A stretch of 64,000 nt of DNA from an uncultured Dorea sp. (GTDB lineage: Bacteria; Bacillota; Clostridia; Lachnospirales; Lachnospiraceae), in NCBI GenBank assembly GCA_910577685.1, contig CAJTOH010000017.1, positions 17,346 to 81,345 of the forward strand, written 5' to 3'. The notes below the pieces were generated by a model. The model saw only the letters and a program-made list of their open reading frames with translations. It ran no database searches and was not told the DNA's origin. Of the stretch, positions 32,119-40,838 are shown piece by piece. The first letter of the stretch is position 1. Each line of letters starts with the position of its first letter. The position numbers and the translations under genes are program-made.

Positions 32119-34692
32119 TTACTTCCTTTTTTTGTCCGAGCCTTTCCCGAAGACCTCCTTCCAGAAACTAAATCCCTTCGAAGCGGCGGCCTCCTCCCAG
32201 CCGACAGCCACCGGCGCGGCCTCCGGGACAACAAACTCAATTCCCTTATCCGTCTTTGTTACCTCCGGATAGACAATAGTTCCCGCTTTTACGTCTTCAA
32301 TATCTTCCGGATAGATATAGGCAACCACAGCGTCGTGAGAGTTCTGCGTTATTCCCTTTGAGTACGGAATCGTGATCGTCATTCCTTCTGACGGATCTAT
32401 ATCTGCCCTCGCCCTTTTCCAATCCGATCCCCCCTTTTCCTTTCGCATCAGGGAAGCGTCAAAGACATTCACATATGTCTGGCTGATTCCTTTCTTCATT
32501 ACAGCCTGAATCAGCCCTTTTTGAATCTTGCTGGGGAAATCATAGTCCGGCTCGGCTCTGAGTCCGTCCGGGACGTAAGATATGCCGCTCTCAATATCCA
32601 GCCGATACGCCGTGCCCTCTCCAAACTCCAACTCCGGCGGCGCAACCGTAATCTTAACGTCATTGATCACGGAGGAAAGAACCGGCAGCTCTTCCGGCAG
32701 CGCATAGTTTGCCGCCGCCTTGTCGTCTCCAAGCGAATACCTGTCGTTTTCATCTTTCCATATCAGCGTAATCTTCTGCTCGTCCCCTGCCAGACCATTG
32801 TGGGTTCCTGTAATCTTATCTGCCGGAAAAATGGCGGTAAGCTTCTCCCCCTTCGCATCTGCGGGAAGGATCCCCTCCACACTCAGCTCTCCGTAGACAT
32901 AAACGTTCCTATCCCTTGTATTGCCGGCAATCTCCAGATCTCCCGTATTCCATTCCAACTGAATAGGCGTAATATTCCACTCCTTCGTCACAGAAGTATT
33001 ACCTGCCAGCACATAGTTCCCCTCATAACCTTCTTCCAGAAAGAAGTCCAGCGTCGCCCCATAGGTTCCGACCTCCGTCGCAGTATTTACTCCGCCAATA
33101 GTCACCTTCAGCCCGTCCGGCATATCGGCGCGGAAATCAAAAGAATGTTCCGTACCGTCATAGACAAACGACGCCTTGCTCTTCTCCTCCCAATTAACCT
33201 TAGAGACGTCTATCTCTTTGGGAGATACCTGAATTCCCAGAGTATAAGTAACCTCTTTTCCATTCTCCTTATAGTAAAACGTAATGGATTCCTGCCCTAC
33301 TTTGAGATTCCCGTCTTTTACCTTAACCTTATCGTTCGCCAGCTTCTTCGTTGCTCCGGAACTATACCTAACAGCAGCTTCCATGCCCTTCTTACTAAAA
33401 CGTTCGCCATAGGTATAACGGGTCTTTTCAGGTGGTGTGTTAAGCACAAGTTCAGTCAGTTCACCTGGGTCAAGAACCTCAAATGTCTTACTCGCCTGAT
33501 TCGACTCGTCGTCCGGATCGGTAAATGCAACGGTATATGTTCCCTTCTCGATGACTTTGGACGGCTTAATCTCCATCTCCCAGTCGTCTCCCTGAGCCCT
33601 TCCAAATACCTGGCCGCGTACTATAACGGTCGGCCCGCGCTCCTTAATACTGTCCTGAACGTATTTCTTCACATAGTCCGTATGATCCTCGCCTGTGCCG
33701 TACAACATTCTGTCCGGCACTTCGAACATATCCGCGGTAATCCCGCTGAGTATATAGAATTCACCTTCGCCGCTCAGTCCGCCGTTTCCTTTCAGGCTGT
33801 TCTCATTTCCAATCTTAAGGACGCCGTTATTCACCAGATTGCCCTCAAGAGTCAGGGGATATTTCTGCAAAACCGTCAATGTCCGCCGCTTTGGTATGGT
33901 CAGCGTCTTGCCGAAGGGAACCAGCAGGCCCTCTTTATTTAAAGTATAATTGCCATACACCTGCCCCTCCGCTCCGTCAAACAAAACCCCTGACACAAAC
34001 TCTTTCTTTCCCGCGCTCACGCTGCCGGCGTCGATCCATGCCGTCCCGTCGTCGTCGGAAACCAAAGCTCCGCTCTCCGCCCCCGTCCCGGTATTTCCTT
34101 TGCCGATGGAAGACGTGCTGATCACGCCGCTGTTAATCTCAATAGTACCGCAGCCGGCGTTCTCCGTATCATTTCCCTGATTATCCTTAAAAGTACCGCC
34201 TATTCCTGCGCCGGAGGATTCCGAACCAACCCATGAATTCAGTGTTGCTCCCGCTTTGGCTTCAATCTTCAAAACCGCCTCCTCAGGAACGGCAATTCCG
34301 GCGTATCCGTCAGACTGAAGTACGTTCGTCCCCCTCAGGGTAAGGCTTACCTTTGCCTTCGGAGCTATATATAAAGGATTATACCCCTTGTCTGCGGCGG
34401 CTCGAATCCTGACTTCATCTAATATAATCTCATGATTCTTACCGCTTACTACCGTCACGACATTTTCCGTCTCCCTGCCGTTCGAGGTGATCACATAACT
34501 TCCATCCTCCGGTCCGTCTTTCAGCTCGCCGCCGTTCTGCCGATAACCGTCTCTGCTAATCTCAATGTCGCCTTTTGACAGATCCAGATTAACATTGTCG
34601 GAAGCGCTGACCGTCATTCCTCCCCAGAGGAAGAATACGGCTGCGGCGATTCCGATCAAGTTCCTTCTTGAATACATTCGCTTCTTATACAT
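32119..34692 (-). CDS. large secreted protein with beta-helix/Ig-like and MBG-like domains
   Basis: About 857 residues. Signal peptide: basic start then NLIGIAAAVFFLWGGMTVSA with likely cleavage near residue 31. Residues ~35-330 form a beta-rich repeat domain with ladders such as LTLEGNLVNNGVLKIGNENS, resembling carbohydrate-binding or pectate-lyase-like repeats. Then a bacterial Ig-like domain (LVLNTPPEKTRYTYGERFSK), two MBG-like domains (ASFVYDGTEHSF) and a C-terminal region ending in KKRK. No LPXTG or surface-layer motif is seen, so anchoring is unclear. The ATG at 34692 is favoured because AAGGA lies 8 nt upstream. It is the gene directly before jetA. Confidence 0.7.
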   Translation of the reverse strand: MYKKRMYSRRNLIGIAAAVFFLWGGMTVSASDNVNLDLSKGDIEISRDGYRQNGGELKDGPEDGSYVITSNGRETENVVTVVSGKNHEIILDEVRIRAAADKGYNPLYIAPKAKVSLTLRGTNVLQSDGYAGIAVPEEAVLKIEAKAGATLNSWVGSESSGAGIGGTFKDNQGNDTENAGCGTIEINSGVISTSSIGKGNTGTGAESGALVSDDDGTAWIDAGSVSAGKKEFVSGVLFDGAEGQVYGNYTLNKEGLLVPFGKTLTIPKRRTLTVLQKYPLTLEGNLVNNGVLKIGNENSLKGNGGLSGEGEFYILSGITADMFEVPDRMLYGTGEDHTDYVKKYVQDSIKERGPTVIVRGQVFGRAQGDDWEMEIKPSKVIEKGTYTVAFTDPDDESNQASKTFEVLDPGELTELVLNTPPEKTRYTYGERFSKKGMEAAVRYSSGATKKLANDKVKVKDGNLKVGQESITFYYKENGKEVTYTLGIQVSPKEIDVSKVNWEEKSKASFVYDGTEHSFDFRADMPDGLKVTIGGVNTATEVGTYGATLDFFLEEGYEGNYVLAGNTSVTKEWNITPIQLEWNTGDLEIAGNTRDRNVYVYGELSVEGILPADAKGEKLTAIFPADKITGTHNGLAGDEQKITLIWKDENDRYSLGDDKAAANYALPEELPVLSSVINDVKITVAPPELEFGEGTAYRLDIESGISYVPDGLRAEPDYDFPSKIQKGLIQAVMKKGISQTYVNVFDASLMRKEKGGSDWKRARADIDPSEGMTITIPYSKGITQNSHDAVVAYIYPEDIEDVKAGTIVYPEVTKTDKGIEFVVPEAAPVAVGWEEAAASKGFSFWKEVFGKGSDKKRK

Positions 34693-34834
34693 ATGCATTA
34701 TCCTTCTTTATCTCTTCTTTTACTTATCCGCCTGCTATTTTAACGTCATAAGTATAACATACCCTATTTATATTTTCCATAATAACCGCCAAAACGCGGC
34801 ATGAAAATTTCTCCTATTCAATGGAGCGGATTCC

Positions 34835-34898
34835 TTGAATTTTCTGTCGAAAATTGTTATGATAGGTATGGAAAAGATATTCATACACAAAAGGAGGG
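34835..34898 (+). promoter_or_regulatory. promoter and ribosome site of the low-complexity membrane protein
   Basis: TTGAAT (34835-34840) and TATGAT (34858-34863) are spaced by 17 bp; AGGAGGG at 34892-34898 sits 7 nt before GTG at 34906. This fixes the start well inside the longer open frame that begins at 34801. Confidence 0.75.
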
Positions 34899-34905
34899 AG
34901 TAATT

Positions 34906-35856
34906 GTGTCAAATGAATGGAATATCGTCGATGAAAAAACGAAAACTGACAGTGCAGAAGCATGTTCTGGGGAGAACAAAGGGGTTAATAAGGATGAGAA
35001 CAAGATTGTTTCTATTATGAATAAGACGAATTCTGCAGAACAAGAGAATATGGCGTCAACAACTGAAACGGCAGCCCAGCTAGTCGCACAATATGCATCT
35101 CAACCCCTGCCCCAAGCCGTCGGCGATCCAATTCTTCAAGCAGTGGCTCAGGCCGTAGTTCAAACAGTAGCTCAAGTGCAGCCAATCGCACAAATCGCGG
35201 CTCAAGCTCAACCGACGGCTCAAGTTGAAGCGCAAAATCAATCAGAACCTCAGACAGCCATTTTATCGCCCGAACAGCCCGCAGCGGAATCGTCCGGTGT
35301 ATCCGGCGTTCAGACTGCCGGTCAATCCCCTGCCGATTCGTCCGGAGCTGCTGCCGTTCAGACCGGATTCTTTGCAGCTTCCAGTGCGGCAGATACACCA
35401 ACCTCCTCTGAGGAATCCGCAGGTCGGGCTTTGGAGCCTGACGAGAACGACAATTCCGGCGGCAGAAAACGCCGTTTCTTCCGTTCCGACCCTGATGATG
35501 ATTTTGATTTCGACGAAGAGGCGCGCCCAAAGAAACGTTTCTTCCGTCTTCGTTCGGCCGGCGACGAAGAAACCAGAGATAAACTCATCCTTTCCAGAAT
35601 TAAAGACGAGGATCTCATGGAATACCTTGCATTAGAACAACGGAGGCTTGAATTCCTGCAGCAGGCAAAGGAGGCGAAGGAAAAGCGTATCCTGATCGCC
35701 TTTCAGCTCTTGATTTCCCTGGCCGCCATTGTCGTAATTACCTATCTGTTACAGGATAATCCAACCATTCTCATTAGTATCCTGTATATTGTAGGGATCG
35801 TTGCTGCTCTTAATGTGTGGAAGAATCCACATGACAGATGGCGCAAAAAGAAATAA
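34906..35856 (+). CDS. low-complexity protein with C-terminal membrane pair, unknown function
   Basis: 316 residues from the GTG at 34906. I do not recognise the family. Residues ~45-185 are an Ala/Gln/Ser/Pro-rich disordered stretch with QxxAQ-type repeats (AQIAAQAQPTAQVEAQNQ). Then comes a charged block with a repeated KRRFFRS/KKRFFRL motif around acidic DPDDDFDFDEEAR. A coiled-coil (DLMEYLALEQRRLEFLQQAK) precedes two hydrophobic segments (~265-283 and 287-303) and a basic end. The layout suggests a cytoplasmic N-terminal domain tethered to the membrane, perhaps a scaffold. No enzyme motif is visible. Confidence 0.7.
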   Translation: MSNEWNIVDEKTKTDSAEACSGENKGVNKDENKIVSIMNKTNSAEQENMASTTETAAQLVAQYASQPLPQAVGDPILQAVAQAVVQTVAQVQPIAQIAAQAQPTAQVEAQNQSEPQTAILSPEQPAAESSGVSGVQTAGQSPADSSGAAAVQTGFFAASSAADTPTSSEESAGRALEPDENDNSGGRKRRFFRSDPDDDFDFDEEARPKKRFFRLRSAGDEETRDKLILSRIKDEDLMEYLALEQRRLEFLQQAKEAKEKRILIAFQLLISLAAIVVITYLLQDNPTILISILYIVGIVAALNVWKNPHDRWRKKK

Positions 35857-35924
35857 AAAGATCAGATACACAGCAGTTACGAGCGGGCAGAAGACGCTTC
35901 ATAGCTGCTGTTTGTTTCTGTATT

Positions 35925-36452
35925 TCAAATCATCATCCCAGCCAGAATCACGCTGGCAATAAGTCCCGCCAAGGTCGACAGAAGCGCGCCCGTCAACGTA
36001 TACCGCGTCTTCGTCACTTTTGCCGTCATAAAATATACGCTCATTGTATAAAAAATTGTCTCCGTGCAGGACATGCTGATAGACCCGATCAACCCTATAT
36101 AGGAATCCGTCCCAAATTCTTTAAAAAGATCCAGCAACAGTCCGGTCGCCGCAGAGGACGAGAACATTTTGACTACCGTTAGCGGCACCAGTTCGCCCGG
36201 GAAGCCAAGAGATCCCGTAAAATTTCCGATTATATTAGATATAAAATCCAAGAATCCCGACGCGCGCAGAATCCCCACCGCCACCATAAGCCCTACCAAA
36301 GTCGGCATGATCTTAATCACTGTGAAGAAACCGCTTTTAGCTCCCTTAATAAAGGTATCGTATACATTGACCTCCATTAGGATCCCATAGCTTATGATTC
36401 CAAAGATTACCAGCGGCACAATAAAATCCGTCATAAACAATAATAATTTCAC
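35925..36452 (-). CDS. spmB: spore maturation protein B
   Basis: 175 residues with five or more hydrophobic segments and the nucleoside-recognition (Gate) pattern: FIKGAKSGFFTVIKIMPTLV, GFPGELVPLTVVKMFSSSAA and a late SMSCTETIFYTMSVYF. In Bacillus SpmA and SpmB help dehydrate the spore core. Here no spmA gene is adjacent, which is unusual because the two normally form a pair. The GTG at 36452 has GGGGGA upstream. It is separated from proS by a terminator, so it has its own promoter. Confidence 0.88.
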   Translation of the reverse strand: MKLLLFMTDFIVPLVIFGIISYGILMEVNVYDTFIKGAKSGFFTVIKIMPTLVGLMVAVGILRASGFLDFISNIIGNFTGSLGFPGELVPLTVVKMFSSSAATGLLLDLFKEFGTDSYIGLIGSISMSCTETIFYTMSVYFMTAKVTKTRYTLTGALLSTLAGLIASVILAGMMI

Positions 36453-36519
36453 AGGAGTCCCCCGTTTTCATATGAAGCTTATTCTTATTGTATGTATGAC
36501 ATATGCATTTTATCTCTAA

Positions 36520-36555
36520 AATAATAAAAAGGCCGGACATCAACCCCCGGCCTTT
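36520..36555 (-). terminator. terminator of proS
   Basis: On the minus strand AAAGGCCGG pairs with CCGGCCTTT and is followed by TTATTATTTTA. Confidence 0.85.
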
Positions 36556-36596
36556 CCATATTATATTCTCGATTCTGCCGCTTTGCTCCCGCAGGC

Positions 36597-38036
36597 TTAG
36601 TATGACTTACCCCAGTATGCCATATGCTTCGCCGGTTTGCCGCACCAGATACATTTGTCTGAAATCATATCCTCATCTTCAATCAGACATCTCGTTGCCG
36701 CACCGCCTGTTACATACTTCACTTCGCCTTCACACTCCGGATCTCCGCACCAGCATGCTTTAACGAATCCACGGTTCTTCTTAAACTTCTCCGTCATCTC
36801 GTCCAGCGTAACCGCCGTGTCGATGTGGCTCTTCAAGAACTCGTTCGCCCGGTCGTACATATCCTGCTGAATTGTCTCTAAGATATCCCGAAGCTTAACG
36901 ACAATCTCATCCATGGAAACCACCATCTTCTCACGGGTATCACGGCGTACGACAATCACCTGATTTTTCTCAAGATCCTTAGGACCGATCTCAATACGGG
37001 TCGGAATACCTAACATCTCCTGCTCGGAGAACTTCCATCCCGGACTCTTCTCGGAAGCGTCAATCTTCACTCTGTATCCGGCTTTCTTGAGTTCATCCAA
37101 AAGCGCATAAGCCTTGTCAAGCACGCCCTCTTTGTGCTGTGCCACCGGAATAACGCGGCACTCCACAGGAGCCACATGCGGAGGCAGTACCAGCCCGTCG
37201 TCGTCGCCGTGAACCATAATCAGCGCGCCGATACTTCTGGTGGACCATCCCCATGACGTCTCGTATACGCTCTGAAGCTCATTGTTCTTATCTACATACT
37301 TGATATCAAACGCATCCGGGAAACCGCTTCCGAAGAAATGGCTGGTTGCAGACTGCAGCGCCTTGCCGTCGTGCATCAGCGCCTCGATGGTATAGGTATC
37401 CTGCGCCCCGGCAAACTTCTCATGCTCTGCCTTTCTACCGGATACAAACGGAATCGCCAGCGTCTCTTTGTAACAATCCTCATATACATGGAGCATCTGA
37501 ATCGTACGCTCCTCAGCTTCCTCATAGGTTGCGTGGATGGTATGTCCTTCCTGCCACAAGAACTCTCTGGAACGCAGGAAAGGTCTGGTCGTCTTCTCCC
37601 ACCGAAGCACAGAATTCCACTGGTTCCATACCTTAGGAAGATCTCTGTAAGACTTTACGGTCCTTGCCCACAGATCACAGAATAAAGTCTCGGACGTAGG
37701 ACGGATACACAGTCTCTCCTGCAGCCTCTCCATACCGCCGTGGGTCACCCATGCTACCTCCGGCGCGAAACCGTCTACATGGTCCGCCTCCTTCTCAAGA
37801 AGCGCCTCCGGGATTAACAGCGGAAGGGATACGTTCTCCACTCCGGTCTCTTTAAATCTCTTGTCCAGATCTGCCTGAATCAACTCCCAGATCGCGTATC
37901 CGTTGGGAAGGTAGTTCAGACATCCCTTAACGCTTGAATAGTCGCACAACTCTGCCTCGCGTACCACGTCCGTATACCACTGAGCAAAATTCTCATCTCT
38001 TGACGTGATATTCTTTACCAGTTTTTCCTTTGCCAT
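36597..38036 (-). CDS. proS: prolyl-tRNA synthetase, archaeal/eukaryote-like type
   Basis: 479 residues from the ATG at 38036 (AAGGAG 9 nt upstream). Class II motifs are visible: LPLLIPEALL, the TSETLFCDLWARTVKSYRDL stretch, FLRSREFLWQEGHT (motif 2) and SWGWSTRSIGALIMVHGDDD (motif 3). It lacks the editing insert of the bacterial long form and has a C-terminal domain with zinc-ligand-like cysteines (VKACWCGDPECEG and CIWCGKPA), which marks the ProS3 form common in Clostridia. It charges tRNA-Pro. Expression is controlled by the T-box leader directly upstream. Confidence 0.96.
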   Translation of the reverse strand: MAKEKLVKNITSRDENFAQWYTDVVREAELCDYSSVKGCLNYLPNGYAIWELIQADLDKRFKETGVENVSLPLLIPEALLEKEADHVDGFAPEVAWVTHGGMERLQERLCIRPTSETLFCDLWARTVKSYRDLPKVWNQWNSVLRWEKTTRPFLRSREFLWQEGHTIHATYEEAEERTIQMLHVYEDCYKETLAIPFVSGRKAEHEKFAGAQDTYTIEALMHDGKALQSATSHFFGSGFPDAFDIKYVDKNNELQSVYETSWGWSTRSIGALIMVHGDDDGLVLPPHVAPVECRVIPVAQHKEGVLDKAYALLDELKKAGYRVKIDASEKSPGWKFSEQEMLGIPTRIEIGPKDLEKNQVIVVRRDTREKMVVSMDEIVVKLRDILETIQQDMYDRANEFLKSHIDTAVTLDEMTEKFKKNRGFVKACWCGDPECEGEVKYVTGGAATRCLIEDEDMISDKCIWCGKPAKHMAYWGKSY

Positions 38037-38164
38037 GTTTCTCTTCTCCTTTTCTTTTCCGGCAGGGCCCTTGCCCCACGATATTGTCGGCGCTCCCGGA
38101 TTCATGGACTATTCCGGGAACACATTCGTCCGTCGGAAGCAGTCCCGGTCACGGTAATCCCATC

Positions 38165-38400
38165 GGCAATAAAAAAACACCGGACCTTCGGCTCCCCATC
38201 ACAAATAAAAGGGACCGAAAAGCTCGGCGGTACCACCCTAGTTAACTGCGACCCTCTCGCAGTTCTCTCTTTATCGCCATTAACGCTGACGTCACGCTGC
38301 ATTTTCATACAGGGGCTCCAAGGTAGGTTCGTTACAGGTTAATCCAAGAATCTTCCAGCCGACGGATTCTCTCTCTGTAGGATACGTATGCAGCTACTAT
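38165..38400 (-). promoter_or_regulatory. T-box leader (tRNA-Pro-sensing riboswitch) of proS
   Basis: On the minus strand the T-box core AGGGTGGTACCGC lies at 38239-38227. Upstream, GCTGCAT (38394-38388) and ATGCAGC (38302-38296) close Stem I, which contains AGAGAGAGAATCCGTCGGCT and the specifier-loop sequence GAACCTACC; CCT at 38327-38325 is a proline codon. Downstream GGGGAGCCGAAGG pairs back to TTTCGGTCCC to give a terminator followed by TTTTTTTATT at 38175-38166. Uncharged tRNA-Pro should stabilise the antiterminator. From 38401 to 38613 I see only a CCCGCC/GGCGGG hairpin and no gene. Confidence 0.92.
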
Positions 38401-38613
38401 TCCTCTTCACAGCCAAATCCCGCCTCTGCAACCATCATTGCCGGCGGGTTTTTAAGTTTGAATGTAATTCTAATGGATGGCGGAAGATTTGTCAAGGGGA
38501 AATTTCATCGGCTGCTAATCGGCTGGTAACCGCGCATCAAACGCGCATTACTGTTCACACGTTCCGCAAGGGATTCCTCTGCATAGCGGAGCGTGCTGAA
38601 CCGTTACCTATAT

Positions 38614-39582
38614 TTACCGCATCAGTATGTAAACAAAGAATACCAGATACGCCAGCAAAAACACGATGCCTTCACTCCTGCGGATCTCACGTTTGCTCAA
38701 TGCCGCCAGATACACAAGCAGGCTTGCCGCAATCAGGATGGCCGTATCATATACCGCCGTAACATCCATCACAATCGGCGTAATCGCCGAAGAAGCGCCC
38801 AGAATCAGAAGGATATTGAAAATATTCGACCCGACCACATTTCCCACCGCAAGGTCGTTCTCTCCTTTGCCCGCCGCCACGACGGAGGTCACAAGCTCGG
38901 GCAGGGACGTCCCTAACGCCACGATCGTAAGCCCGATAAACGTCTGGCTCAGTCCGAATTGAACCGCAATCGCACAGGCGCTGTCCACAACCAGATTCCC
39001 TCCTAAAATAATTCCGGCCAACCCGCATCCTATGTATAAAGCGCTGTTCACAGGGCTCAAAACCTCATACTCATCCGAATCGTCCTCCTGCCGTCCTCTC
39101 GCCGCAAGAGCTTCCGTCACGGTCGCATAGAGGAAAATAATAAACAGCGCTAGTAACAATATTCCGCCCCATCTCCCAAGGACAAACGTTCCGCCGCCGC
39201 TTAGGACCTTCGTAATCGAAAAATTCGAATTCAGCAGGAGCAAAATTACCGTAATAAATATAGAAAAAGGAAATTCCTTCTTCAACAGAGACCATTTTGC
39301 CTGTACCGGATTCACCAGCGCGCAGCACCCAAGAACCACCAGAAGATTGAAAATATTCGACCCAAGCACATTGCTTACCGCGAGGTCGTTGTCTCCCCGC
39401 AAGGCCGCCGTAATGCTGACCGAGAATTCCGGCATGCTGGTGCCGAACGCAACCACCGTAAGACCGATCACAATTGTCGGCACCTTTAAGATCCGCGCTA
39501 CGCTGGAGCTTCCGTCGACAAAATAATCCGCCCCTTTGATCAGCAGCACAAATCCGGCTATCAATAGAATATAATCCATCAT
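38614..39582 (-). CDS. calcium/sodium antiporter (YrbG/CaxA type)
   Basis: 322 residues from the ATG at 39582, preferred because GGGAG lies 7 nt upstream; an earlier in-frame start at 39618 has none. About ten membrane segments in two inverted halves, each with the cation-binding alpha-repeat: VVAFGTSMPEFSVSITAALR near residue 45 and IVALGTSLPELVTSVVAAGK in the second half. These are the CaCA-superfamily exchanger motifs with the paired Glu residues. It exchanges Na+ or H+ for Ca2+ across the membrane. Confidence 0.9.
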   Translation of the reverse strand: MMDYILLIAGFVLLIKGADYFVDGSSSVARILKVPTIVIGLTVVAFGTSMPEFSVSITAALRGDNDLAVSNVLGSNIFNLLVVLGCCALVNPVQAKWSLLKKEFPFSIFITVILLLLNSNFSITKVLSGGGTFVLGRWGGILLLALFIIFLYATVTEALAARGRQEDDSDEYEVLSPVNSALYIGCGLAGIILGGNLVVDSACAIAVQFGLSQTFIGLTIVALGTSLPELVTSVVAAGKGENDLAVGNVVGSNIFNILLILGASSAITPIVMDVTAVYDTAILIAASLLVYLAALSKREIRRSEGIVFLLAYLVFFVYILMR

Positions 39583-39670
39583 AATCCTACTCCCATTTCT
39601 ATTTGCATATTTTGACACACTATGTTTAAATGATAAGAACAGATTGAATGAAAGTCAAGGAGAATTCTTT

Positions 39671-40360
39671 ATGATCACGAATGTTTTAGAGATACTATAC
39701 GAAGACAACCACCTCCTAGTGTGCGTCAAGCCACACGGCATTGCCACACAGAGCCGAAGAATCGGCTCTCCGGATATGGTCAGCCTTCTGAAAAACCACC
39801 TTCACAAGACCTCCCCTTCCAAGGGCGAACCCTATCTTGCAGTCATCCACCGCTTAGACCAGCCCGTAACCGGGATTCTGGTCTTCGCCAAGACTCCATT
39901 TGCCGCAAAAGAGTTATCCCGGCAGCTGACAAGCCAAGGTTTCGGGAAATACTACCGCGCCCTCGTGGAAGGCCGTCCCCCAAAACCGGAAGGAATCCTT
40001 GAGCACTATCTCGCCAAAGATCCCCGCGCCAACCTGTCTCGTGTATGCCGCCCGGAGACCCGCGGCGCCAAACCGGCAAAGCTCTATTACTCTACCGTTC
40101 CGGACGGCTGCAGGTATTTCTCCGGCGAATACCTCTCTCTTCCTAATGTAAGCGAGCTTGAAGTCAAGCTCAGCACCGGACGCCATCATCAGATCCGCGT
40201 CCAGTTGGCCCATATCGGCTGCCCAATCATCGGCGACACCAAGTATAACCCGGACTGCGCCGCTTTACCCTTACGGCAGACGATCTGTCTCAGCGCATAC
40301 CGCTTAGATTTCTATCACCCCAAGACCCGCCAACTTCTCCGCTTCAACCTATGCGGCTGA
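39671..40360 (+). CDS. RluA-family pseudouridine synthase
   Basis: 229 residues from the ATG at 39671, favoured by AAGGAG 9 nt upstream. Catalytic motif AVIHRLDQPVTGILVFAKT with the essential Asp, followed by FGKYYRALVEGRPP and the RNA-binding GRHHQIRVQLAHIGCPIIGD. It lacks an S4 domain, so it is a short RluA-like enzyme that probably modifies rRNA or tRNA uridines; the exact site is unknown. The 3' end is repeated downstream (see the tandem repeat). Confidence 0.88.
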   Translation: MITNVLEILYEDNHLLVCVKPHGIATQSRRIGSPDMVSLLKNHLHKTSPSKGEPYLAVIHRLDQPVTGILVFAKTPFAAKELSRQLTSQGFGKYYRALVEGRPPKPEGILEHYLAKDPRANLSRVCRPETRGAKPAKLYYSTVPDGCRYFSGEYLSLPNVSELEVKLSTGRHHQIRVQLAHIGCPIIGDTKYNPDCAALPLRQTICLSAYRLDFYHPKTRQLLRFNLCG

Positions 40361-40435
40361 ACTTAACCTTCCACTTCGGCCTATACGGCTGAACTTAACC
40401 TTTCAAATCCAGCATATGCGGCTGAACGTAACTTT
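40349..40435 (+). repeat. three tandem ~32-bp repeats copying the 3' end of the pseudouridine synthase gene
   Basis: The stop-codon region TATGCGGCTGAACTTAACCT recurs as TATACGGCTGAACTTAACCT and TATGCGGCTGAACGTAACTT, beginning at 40350, 40382 and 40415. The first copy contains the real stop codon. Confidence 0.85.
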
Positions 40436-40470
40436 CAATTATAATATATCCGCCCCGAACTTGACCGTAG

Positions 40471-40498
40471 AAAAAGAGGGCATCTTACTCGCCCTCTT
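40471..40498 (-). terminator. terminator of spoVG
   Basis: On the minus strand AAGAGGGC pairs with GCCCTCTT and TTTTTC follows; the stem begins inside the last spoVG codons. Confidence 0.85.
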
Positions 40499-40754
40499 CC
40501 TCTAATGCTTCTTCGTACTTCTCAAGGATAATACTCTGTATGCGCTCTCGTGTTCCTGAGTTAATCGGATGTGCGATATCTCGATACTCTCCGTCCACTG
40601 CTTTCTTGCTCGGCATAGCGATAAAGAGTCCCTTCTCACCCTCGATGACTTTGATATCGTGTACCACAAACTCCTCGTCCATTGTAATGGACACAACTGC
40701 CTTGAGTTTGCCTTCCTTTGCCACCTTTCTCACGCGTACATCTGTAATCTGCAT
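40485..40754 (-). CDS. spoVG: septation and sporulation regulator SpoVG
   Basis: 89 residues from the ATG at 40754: MQITDVRVRKVAKEGKLKAV, DEEFVVHDIKVIEGEKGLFI and the conserved AMPSKKAVDGEYRDIAHPIN match SpoVG. It is a small DNA/RNA-binding regulator affecting asymmetric division, capsule and virulence genes in Firmicutes. AAAGGGG lies 11 nt upstream and an extra GGAG touches the ATG. The C-terminal acidic tail (EKYEEALEEEGE) is typical. It follows glgD on the same strand after about 70 bp. Confidence 0.95.
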   Translation of the reverse strand: MQITDVRVRKVAKEGKLKAVVSITMDEEFVVHDIKVIEGEKGLFIAMPSKKAVDGEYRDIAHPINSGTRERIQSIILEKYEEALEEEGE

Positions 40755-40820
40755 CTCCTTACTTGCCCCTTTCTTCCTAACAGGAACCGGCACGAAAAAT
40801 GAATCATCCGATCCCTGACT

Positions 40821-40838
40821 TATGCACTATAGTGCATA
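40821..40838. repeat. 18-bp perfect palindrome at the end of glgD
   Basis: TATGCACTATAGTGCATA overlaps the glgD stop codon and lies about 70 bp before spoVG. It could be an operator for spoVG or a chance symmetry. Confidence 0.45.

Noticed and set aside
32521..33942. A 473-codon open frame on the plus strand
   Set aside because: It lies wholly antisense to the secreted protein gene, has no ribosome site or recognisable motif, and its composition (Arg/Leu/Ile-rich without domains) is that of a shadow frame.
34801..34905. A longer N-terminus for the low-complexity membrane protein
   Set aside because: The ATG at 34801 would lie upstream of a well-formed promoter, and the GTG at 34906 has a perfect ribosome site.
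40349..40435. A CRISPR array
   Set aside because: The three repeats are tandem copies of a gene end without unique spacers; no cas genes are present.
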